NCBI GenBank assembly: GCA_026770585.1
Contig: MU646314.1
Coordinates: forward strand, 854,415 to 872,096
From: Baffinella frigidus
Lineage: Eukaryota > Cryptophyceae > Cryptomonadales > Baffinellaceae
Length of the DNA: 17,682 nt
Direction: 5' to 3'
Below the pieces are notes generated by a model. The model ran no database searches. It was not told the origin of the DNA and saw only the letters and a program-made list of their open reading frames with translations. This document shows positions 7,101 through 11,200 of the stretch, one piece after another; the first letter of the stretch is position 1, and the number at the start of each line of letters is the position of its first letter. The position numbers and the translations under genes were made by a program.

Positions 7101-7803
7101 GGCATGCGCGCCCCCTCGCCACCACACGCAGCGATTCGCATGTGCGGAGCCTCGCCCGGCGCAACGCCGCGTCTCACATCGAATCGCGAGGCTCTGCCGC
7201 GAGAACCTCACGGAACCCCGCGCAACCGAGCGTTAGACCACAGGAGGCAGCGACCATTCGGCCAGATACAAAATGAAGGGGCGGACCTGCGGCACCAGGG
7301 AGGTCTTTCCGCATCTCGCACGCCTCCGCTTCGCGCAGGAACGCGGCGGCTTCTTCGAGCGGGTCTGCTGCGGCGGGAACGCGCGAGGAACCCTGCGCGC
7401 ACGCGAGGGGCTCGCGCGTCACTCAGGCGCCGTCTGACCAGGGGTGGCGCACGCTGCGCACTTCAGGGCTGTGCTCGACATCAGGGCTCGGGATAATGAG
7501 CCCTGATGCAGCGCTTGATCCTGCGATGGTTTGGGGCCCCTCCCCACACTCCAGCATCGCGGGCGGAAAGAGGAAGACCTGGAGCGTGGCCAGGTGCGAC
7601 GAGAGCTCAAACTCCAGCGCCGAAGGGGGGAGCGACGGTTTGCCGCACAGTGCCGCGGCGCAGACGAGGACCTCCTGCTCAACTGTCGCCGCAGCCAACC
7701 GCAGACGCTCGTTGGCCTCCCCCGCTTTCCCCGCGAGGACGTCTGCTGTGTCGTCCGCTCCCAGCCAGAGGTCGGCCTCGGAACGCAGGCCGTCGAACGC
7801 CAT
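1015..7803 (-). CDS. Inferred split gene, unrecognised protein, divergent to CFAP157-like gene
   Basis: This is my reconstruction of a minus-strand gene; I do not recognise the family. Candidate exons, 5' to 3', are 7803-7579, 7364-7287, 7007-6927, 5972-5895, 5004-4912, 3397-3284, 2312-2214 and 1185-1015, with a possible fragment at 6683-6636. Apart from 2214-2312 (GC donor) and the 5' fragment, each has AG before it and GT after it, a length divisible by three and no stop in phase 0, the same architecture as the neighbouring plus-strand gene. The translated pieces are rich in Ala, Leu, Arg and Glu with amphipathic stretches (for example REAILLPTHRAMAAVILRL), suggesting a helical protein, perhaps of repeat type; that is inference. 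Exons between these may be missed and the gene may extend beyond the left edge. The 7287-7364 and 6927-7007 exons can be read in two phases. Confidence is moderate that a gene exists and low on exact structure. Confidence 0.5.
1199..1364. mobile_element. Foldback element (imperfect inverted repeat)
   Basis: Imperfect arms of about 36 bp at 1199-1236 and 1329-1364 share TCCACT, CAG and TAAGTCAAC blocks. No coding capacity. It lies directly upstream, in the minus-strand sense, of the acceptor of exon 1015-1185. Confidence 0.45.
1452..1480 (-). pseudogene. Truncated copy of the acceptor and start of exon 1015-1185
   Basis: On the minus strand the acceptor TCTTTCGCAG is followed by GCGGTGCTG (Ala-Val-Leu), as at the start of the exon ending at 1185, then diverges and reaches a stop within nine codons. 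It is an exon-start fragment left by duplication. Confidence 0.55.
1489..1572. repeat. Inverted repeat, hairpin-forming
   Basis: GGTTTGTCCCAGG with GTGCTCAC at 1489-1515 is the complement of GTGAGCACCTGGGACAAACC at 1552-1571, with about 7 extra bases in the left arm. The loop is about 36 bases. It may be an old foldback element. Confidence 0.6.
1669..1867. repeat. Dispersed plus tandem repeat
   Basis: A segment beginning GGCTTTGTTCG and ending TTTTCGGGGCGAG occurs at about 1669-1721 and again at 1798-1867. In the second copy a 24-bp unit starting TAGTGCGACTCC is tandemly doubled (1809-1832 and 1833-1856). Confidence 0.7.
1885..2090 (+). repeat. Degenerate telomere-like heptamers
   Basis: TTCAGGG, TTTAGGG, TTTATGG and related heptamers fill most of this stretch, G-rich on the plus strand. 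No exon was seen. Confidence 0.7.
2094..2115 (-). pseudogene. Copy of the 3' end of exon 2214-2312
   Basis: On the minus strand GCGTCCGTGGCTCACGCGCAG matches the last seven codons of the exon at 2214-2312 (ASVAHAQ) with one base change, followed, as in that exon, by GC rather than GT. A TAG lies a few bases upstream. It is a 5'-truncated exon copy. Confidence 0.6.
2214..2312 (-). CDS. Minus-strand gene candidate exon (33 codons), GC donor
   Basis: On the minus strand the exon follows the acceptor GTGTTCAACAG and is 99 nt, open in phase 0, beginning VASLHGEALGQILEG and ending VAHAQ. The donor side reads CAG then GCAACG, so splicing would need a GC donor. Truncated copies lie at 2094-2115 (3' part), 2454-2495 and 2563-2589 (5' part). 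Confidence 0.5.
2312..2381. repeat. Hairpin overlapping an exon acceptor
   Basis: CCTGTTGAACACG with TTTTTTTAGGG at 2312-2341 is complementary, with a few mismatches, to 2351-2381. The loop is under 10 bases. The left arm contains the AG acceptor of the minus-strand exon 2214-2312. Confidence 0.65.
2454..2495 (-). pseudogene. Truncated copy of exon 2214-2312 (5' part)
   Basis: Fourteen codons in phase 0 (VASLHGEALGQIVQ) match the start of exon 2214-2312. The preceding bases are AAAAGG rather than a clean acceptor and the following bases are a G run, so it is probably not spliced. Confidence 0.6.
2563..2589 (-). pseudogene. Second truncated copy of exon 2214-2312
   Basis: After the acceptor ATTCAACAG the minus strand reads GTCGTGGGCCTGCACGGG, a diverged copy of the exon start (VVGLHGKAL against VASLHGEAL). 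It decays within about ten codons. Confidence 0.5.
2600..2815 (+). repeat. Degenerate G-rich heptamer-like sequence, no gene
   Basis: Repeated GTTGACGGTTT and TTTAGGG or TTTGGGG-like words dominate. GTTGACGGTTT recurs nearby at 2510-2520 and 2612-2642. No exon was seen on either strand. Confidence 0.5.
2938..3063 (+). repeat. Inverted duplicate of the 4719-4944 region
   Basis: 2938-2976 is the reverse complement, with few changes, of 4906-4944, the 3' end of a minus-strand exon plus its donor. CTCAGAACACTACGAGG at 2993-3014 is the complement of 4719-4740. CACGCCAAAAGTCAG near 3049-3063 recurs in direct orientation at 3920-3934 and 4690-4706. The segment looks like an inverted copy of a neighbouring intron and exon end. 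Confidence 0.6.
3284..3397 (-). CDS. Minus-strand gene candidate exon (38 codons), Gly/Ser-rich
   Basis: After the acceptor CCTCTCTCGCAG the minus strand is open for exactly 114 nt in phase 0 to CGAAAAG before the donor GTCTAG. It encodes a Gly/Ser-rich linker (SGGSFGGSFGMGG) then GLCSLLPVEK. A copy of the acceptor and first bases occurs at 3831-3849. The glycine-rich half could be unstructured. Confidence 0.5.
3412..3478. repeat. Short minisatellite
   Basis: Three imperfect copies of TTTTGACATCGCCGATTTG occupy 3412-3429, 3439-3457 and 3460-3478. Confidence 0.75.
3763..4254 (+). CDS. Orphan open frame, doubtful
   Basis: A 163-codon open frame on the plus strand. Its 5' part lies in intron-like repeat (including an exon-acceptor copy at 3831-3849) and its 3' end runs into a family A element, so it is unlikely to be an intact gene. 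The middle (about 4010-4190) has a more protein-like composition, with a CTEQGCTGAHCRYIH stretch whose Cys/His spacing (C-x4-C-x4-C-x3-H) loosely recalls a CCCH zinc finger but does not match the usual C-x8-C-x5-C-x3-H. It may be a captured fragment or chance. Confidence 0.15.
   Translation: MKMPLKSGVWNACKHPTRNAGKVDALRESPPQPHEPIHANRIKSQLLDYCPGNTPKVKKTYTLSVCLSPQKLKCPFILFAWIASCGTVDCPWRICYKDPDPRSLIFDMYTSATPETVGCTEQGCTGAHCRYIHALLLFTMSLSDTESHMKTLIIYKNINTCSL
3831..3849 (-). pseudogene. Copy of the acceptor and first codons of exon 3284-3397
   Basis: The minus strand reads CTCTCTCGCAG then GGCGTCAA, matching the acceptor and start (Gly-Val-Lys) of the exon ending at 3397. The match ends after a few codons. 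Confidence 0.45.
4198..4389. mobile_element. MITE-like element, family A, copy 2
   Basis: Inverted ends of 19 bp with two mismatches, around TCATATGAAAACAC, at 4198-4216 and 4371-4389. The inner pair AATTACTACAC and GTGTAGTAAATT is shared with 176-326. AAACACTTGNAGTTTATGA-like words repeat in the left half. Confidence 0.75.
4471..4610. repeat. Degenerate tandem repeat
   Basis: The words CATAGGACCAACACA and TTTTCAGACG recur about every 35-50 bases (near 4485, 4518, 4548 and 4586). No exon was seen. Confidence 0.55.
4912..5004 (-). CDS. Minus-strand gene candidate exon (31 codons)
   Basis: After the acceptor GAATCGACAG the minus strand is open for 93 nt in phase 0 to CTACTG before the donor GTACCA. 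It begins RTERIERALTIEMHRALA, a charged amphipathic helix, and ends with an acidic Gly/Pro segment. A copy of its start lies at 5158-5186, and an inverted copy of its end at 2938-2976. Confidence 0.5.
5158..5193 (-). pseudogene. Copy of the acceptor and start of exon 4912-5004
   Basis: The minus strand reads GAATCGACAG then CGGAGAGAGAGGATCGAGCG, matching the exon start (RTERIERA becomes RRERIERA), then diverges. There is no donor near the break. Confidence 0.6.
5253..5350. mobile_element. MITE-like element, family B, copy 1
   Basis: The ends are inverted GCTCTGCCTG and CAGGGGCAGAGC, with inner TGGTGAACCCAGATTTACAG related to the ends of the copies at 11348-11483 and 12412-12530. No coding capacity. 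Confidence 0.5.
5431..5527. repeat. Tandem repeat, two units of 49 bp
   Basis: Two units beginning CTCGCTCTATCACTC at 5431 and 5480 include GTCGACTCGCGTGAT and GAAATTGTAAG. They differ at few positions. Confidence 0.8.
5619..5641. repeat. Short palindrome around GCTCACCAATTTAGTGAGC
   Basis: GGGCTCAC and GTGAGCCC flank a 7-base centre. Related forms occur near 3089-3107, 5107-5125 and 10964-10984, each followed by GGGCTC or similar, so it is part of a dispersed element. Confidence 0.6.
5754..5880. mobile_element. Foldback element
   Basis: CCGAAGTGGACCAGAACGT at 5754-5772 is the near-complement of ACGTTTGGTCAACTTCGG at 5863-5880. Its edge is 14 bp from the donor side of minus-strand exon 5895-5972. 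Confidence 0.6.
5895..5972 (-). CDS. Minus-strand gene candidate exon (26 codons)
   Basis: After the acceptor GGAGGCGGGCAG the minus strand is open for 78 nt in phase 0 to GACTGCTCGCAG before the donor GTGCCACG. It encodes an acidic, Ser/Thr-rich piece (TGTESIDSLPGATEES, ending LAADCSQ). Copies of the acceptor with short exon starts lie at 6083-6126 and near 6355-6385. Confidence 0.45.
6083..6126 (-). pseudogene. Copy of the acceptor region of exon 5895-5972
   Basis: On the minus strand CGAAGAGGAGGCGGGCAG then ACG repeats the acceptor of the exon ending at 5972, after which the sequence diverges to a stop in nine codons. A third, weaker copy (GAACAGGAGGTGGACAG) lies near 6363-6385. Confidence 0.55.
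6137..6315. repeat. TGACTGATGA-type simple repeat
   Basis: Interrupted runs of GATGACTGATGAC-like units occupy 6137-6180 and 6250-6315, separated by a low-GC spacer with TATACGTTATATAC. No exon was seen. Confidence 0.75.
6636..6683 (-). pseudogene. Exon-like fragment with donor but no acceptor
   Basis: The minus strand is open as LNAHLFRHMPELHGPQ, ending CCGCAG before GTTCCACG. There is no AG at the upstream side; the frame runs straight into the (CAATAAA)n array at 6686-6741. Related fragments (CACATGCCCCTGCTGCAC near 6040-6062, and near 6330-6345) are present. It may be an exon whose 5' part was replaced by the array. Confidence 0.35.
6686..6741 (-). repeat. Heptamer array (TTTATTG)n, AATAAA on the minus strand
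   Basis: Eight heptamers: TTTATTG four times, then TCTATTG, TTTATTG, TTCATTG and TTCAATG. On the minus strand the perfect units read CAATAAA, which contains the AATAAA poly(A) hexamer. It looks like a variant of the telomere-like heptamer. Confidence 0.9.
6778..6825 (+). repeat. Telomere-like heptamers leading into the TTTATTG array
   Basis: TTTAGGG, TGTAGGG, TCCAGGG and TTTATGG units grade into TTTATTG at 6826. The transition suggests the second array arose from TTTATGG-type variants. Confidence 0.7.
6826..6909 (-). repeat. Eleven perfect TTTATTG heptamers plus one variant
   Basis: Eleven identical units run from 6826 to 6902, then TTTATGG. On the minus strand this is (CAATAAA)n, an uninterrupted set of AATAAA hexamers in the sense of the inferred minus-strand gene. 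Confidence 0.95.
6927..7007 (-). CDS. Minus-strand gene candidate exon (27 codons), phase uncertain
   Basis: The minus strand has the acceptor GATGCGCCAG and the donor CAG then GTGTGC, 81 nt apart. In phase 0 it reads LLNLAGWQRRSRTPARRSAS and on to PGDQ. In phase 1 it reads VESGGVAAALADARTALGLS, which looks at least as protein-like. The phase depends on the exon before it, which is also ambiguous. Confidence 0.4.
7287..7364 (-). CDS. Minus-strand gene candidate exon (26 codons), phase uncertain
   Basis: The acceptor CCGCCGCAGCAG and the donor CCGCAG then GTCCGC are 78 nt apart on the minus strand. Phase 1 gives an acidic helix (PLEEAAAFLREAEACEMRKD); phase 0 gives an Arg/Lys-rich piece ending KTSLVPQ. 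The length agrees with the 81-nt exon downstream in either phase. Confidence 0.35.
7479..7508. repeat. Perfect 11-bp inverted repeat
   Basis: CATCAGGGCTC at 7479-7489 and GAGCCCTGATG at 7498-7508 flank an 8-base loop. It lies in what would be the first intron, or the 3' part of the first open frame, of the minus-strand gene. Confidence 0.75.
7579..7803 (-). CDS. Minus-strand gene candidate first exon (75 codons)
   Basis: The chosen start is the ATG at 7803-7801; a longer frame from 7926 exists but its extra 41 codons lack coding character and contain a possible 5'-leader donor. From 7803 the frame begins MAFDGLRSEADLWLGADD and is Ala/Leu/Glu-rich with high third-position GC. I end it at CTCCAG before GTCTTC, the weak CAG|GTC donor type seen repeatedly in the plus-strand gene. 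The open frame actually continues to a stop at 7423 and LQVFLFPPAMLE could still be coding. No family was recognised. It starts 373 bp from the CFAP157-like ATG on the opposite strand. Confidence 0.5.
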
Positions 7804-8176
7804 GCGGCACGTCCTCCTGCCCGCCGACGCCCGCCTCTTACCAGGCGCTCCCGCCTCACAAATAACCTGTTGCCCGGAACCCAGATTTTGCCAGATTTTT
7901 CCTGTCGCTGAAAAAAGAACGTTCAACGGATTGCGAGTCGCAGCGTTCCCAGCTTCCAGCCGGCCCGCGGCAGTCCCAGCTGTTCCCAGCTTTCAGCCGC
8001 CCCGCGGCTTGTCGCAAAAAAACGGACACTAACCGCCGCCACTGGTTCTCAGAGTGGAAGAGGATTGGAAGGTGGTTCCGTCAGGTGGGAGTGCTCTCGG
8101 CTGAGAGCAGTGCTACGGCACCGCTGCTTGCTCAGAGGAAGCGGCAGTTCTCCCCGTTTGAAACGCACCATCCAAA
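7804..8176. promoter_or_regulatory. Putative bidirectional promoter and 5' leaders
   Basis: This GC-rich interval separates the two inferred start codons. A 27-bp direct repeat (GTTCCCAGC, TTCAGCC, CCGCGGC) occurs at 7945-7971 and 7982-8008, a period of 37, with a third partial TCCCAGCTG between. It could be a paired factor-binding site. There is no obvious TATA box. A CFAP157-like transcript would have its leader in about 8040-8176. The function is inferred from position only. Confidence 0.4.
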
Positions 8177-8290
8177 ATGCCGAAGAAAGGCAAGGCCAAG
8201 GGAGGCGCCAAGAAGGGCGGCGCCAAAGCCGCAAAGGCTGTCGAAGTGGACCTCAACCCCTTCTCCTCTGTCTTCAATGACCCGGCCCAG
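8177..8290 (+). CDS. CFAP157: CFAP157-like exon 1 (38 codons)
   Basis: The ATG at 8177 is preceded by CATCCAAA and opens a lysine-rich tail, then EVDLNPFSSVFNDPAQ. The exon ends GCCCAG before the donor GTACCC. The basic N-terminus is typical of CFAP157 and BBOF1 relatives. Confidence 0.75.
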
Positions 8291-11200
8291 GTACCCCTCT
8301 CGCCTCAGCCGTGGATGGACCAAGACCCAATTTTGCACGTCCAACCTCCCATGTGCTATCCCTGAACGCGCGCCCCCCCCCCAACCCTTCCCAACACGCC
8401 GGGAATCTCTCCCTTTCCTCTCCCCGATCCTGACAAAGGCCCGCTTCCCTTCCAGGTAATGGAGCTAGGCCCGACGCGCGAGAGACTGGTCGAGTCCGAG
8501 AAGATCAAGGCGGACCTCCAGGACACGCACCGCCAGCTCAAGGAGCAGCTGGCGCAGCAGGTCACCCCCCGTGCAGGAGCAGACTTCCGTGGAGCACCCG
8601 GACAAGCAGCACAGCTTCCACCCATCCCCCGCCGCGAAAGCGGGTGCTCCCCGCGAAGCTCCCTGCCCCCTGACGCCCCCTGACGCTCTCCTCCGCGCGC
8701 GCAGGAGTTTGAGCAGTCGGAGATTTTCGCGTACCTGAACAAGGAGCTGGTGCAGAAGAGCAAGCAGGTCCCGCTGACCCCTCCTCACCCCTATTGAAGC
8801 TCTTCAGCTTTATTGAACATAGCACTTCAGCCCAGCCCTCCCCACGCGCTGTTGCAGAAACACCAGCCACCAGAGGTGAACCAAACCGAGGTGGGGGCAA
8901 ACATTGATTTCCCCTGCGAGGTACATAAAAAAAGTGTACCATCCAGGGCAAATAACCTTTTGCCATTACCTCGATTTGGTTCACTTCTGGTGGCGGTGGA
9001 AGAGCAAGCAGGTGCCGCTGCACGCCCCCTCCTCCTTTGGAGGTATGGAGCTTTGTTGAACTTTGGAGCTAAGGAGCTTCGTTGAACATACTACGGCAGC
9101 CCAGCCCTCCCCCAGACAAGTACTGCTTCCTGAATCCCAGTCTCCGTGGGGGGGGGGTGCATTGTGGCCGTGCGGGTGTATCAACAAAACACACGCGTTC
9201 TCTCCACTCGCCCTCCCTTCTCAAGTACTTTCATCGTGTGGCACGCCCCCGATTTCATCTCGGAAGATATCTCAATCAGTTCCTTTTCAATAGGAGGTTG
9301 AATAGGAGAGATTAGTTAGGCCATGGCAAACTTAATTAGGCGTCCTAATTAAATGGGAAACGCTTATTAGGGAACTGATTCAGTTATCTTTCGAGATGAG
9401 ATTCCACCACGGGGGGGGTCGCCGCACGACCCACCCCTTGTACCACGCCAGGTCGTAACTCGAAAGTTCAGATACAGGACTTATTTTGGATCGTGTACCC
9501 AGATCCGAAATTTTGTATTCAGACCGGACGTGGAGAGGACGAGGAGTTGCGTTTCACCAGGTGGCTACGTACCGTTTAGTACCACGAAATGAAACGTTGC
9601 GTTCTGAAATTCCCAGTAATGACCTGGCGTGGCAAATCCTGGAATCGCATACGCTTCACGCCGGAGGGTTGGTGGCTGCTGCGCGTGTTTGGTGGGGCAT
9701 CGCTCCCCTGCACGTTTCCGCTACCACCAACCCTCACATCCCGCTCAAATCGATCAATCTCGATGGTCAGATTCACCTTGACAGCACCGAGGTGCTGCAA
9801 GGCAAAACTGGCTTAAAAAACTGATCGATTTGAGCGGGCTGTGAGGGTTGGTGGTACCCTGCGTGAACCAAAGCACAAGTTGATTTCCCCTGCAGACTAG
9901 ACCCTGAGGGTTTAGTCTGCAGGGGAAATCAACTCTCCGGGTTGAGTCTGCCGGGGAAATAAACTTTTGCCATTCTTCGATTTGGTTCTCTTCTGGTGGT
10001 TGGTGGCTGCAGGTGTTAACGCCGTTAACTCAAGTATTCGAGGGATTTCCCCTGAAACATGTCAAAAGTGGTTTTTTCGAGCCCTCTGGCGTTGACGCAC
10101 GCCTCGCTCTCTCACCCTAAACCCTACACCCTATGCTCAGGTCGCTCTCACCCTACACCCTAACTTCTCATCCTCCCTAATCCCTAAACCCCAATCCCTA
10201 ATCCCTAATCCCTAATCTGTGATTCCTAATCCCTAATCCCCACGCCCTAACCCCTAACCCCGAAAGCAGGTGGCACTGCTAGAGGCGCGGGTGCAGGAGC
10301 TCTCAGTGGGCCTGGACACCAACCAGACCGACTTCGAGGTACCTGACAATTGAAGTTGCCGTTGCAGAAAACTGAGATCTTGCTATCGACGGCCAGTTCT
10401 GCCTGCTTAGCATCCTCCTTCTTGGCCTTGTCTAAAGCAATCGACACCTGGTGCAGGGGGTGGGGGTTGGCGCTTGGGGTTAGGGTTTAGGGTGTAGGGT
10501 TCTGGGTTTGGGGTGTAGGGTTTCGGAGTCCGTCAGCAGGAGCTCTCAGTGGGCCTGGACACCAACCAGAACGACTTCGAGGTACCCGGCAATCTCATCT
10601 CGGAACATACCAGAATCTATCCACATAGAAAGGCGTAAGATAGCATCAATGTATGCCTAAAATAGCATTTACACCCTTTTCTAAACAGCAGCAGCTCTCA
10701 GTGGGCCTGGACACCAACCAGATCGACTTCGAGGTCGCCTCACACCCTCCTAACTCAGCGCTGATTCAGTCGCTCTGACTGCCGGACTGAACCTCTGCGC
10801 CACACTGGGCTCGCCATAATTTTGTTTTAGTTGCACTTTTGTACCTGCGTTGATGCTGTTGTTGGGCCTGGACACCAACCAGACCGACTGCGAGGTCGCC
10901 TCTCCTCACGCCCTCCTCAGTGCTGATTCCGGGGACCGATAGCTCTGCCTCATTCTATTTGAGCTCATCAATTTGGTGAGCCCGGGCTCTTTCCCGCCAC
11001 ACCGATTTCAAGGTGCCCTCTCCAGCCTTCTCCAGCCTACTTTTCGCACATGCTACGGAGCGCTGATTCGGCGCGTTGACTGACTCTGTTCGCGCAAACC
11101 TCGTCTCAGACAAAGTTTGTATTAATGAGTTTCTCTCAAGTCAACTCCCCCACAAAATCGTCAACGTATTGTATACTATTATTATTTAAAATATTAAGTT

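Noticed and set aside
6815-7276. Plus-strand open frame with repeated hydrophobic residues (VYCLLFI), like a membrane protein
   Set aside because: It is only the translation of the TTTATTG heptamer array (a 21-base period in protein), followed by antisense of candidate minus-strand exons.
7496-8032. Long plus-strand open frame of 178 codons
   Set aside because: It is antisense to the minus-strand first exon, is Ser/Arg/Pro-rich as expected of an antisense GC-rich frame, and runs into the promoter interval.
8356-9023. Minus-strand open frames of 107-153 codons
   Set aside because: Antisense to CFAP157-like exons 2 and 3 and intron 2; no splice structure or coding character of their own.
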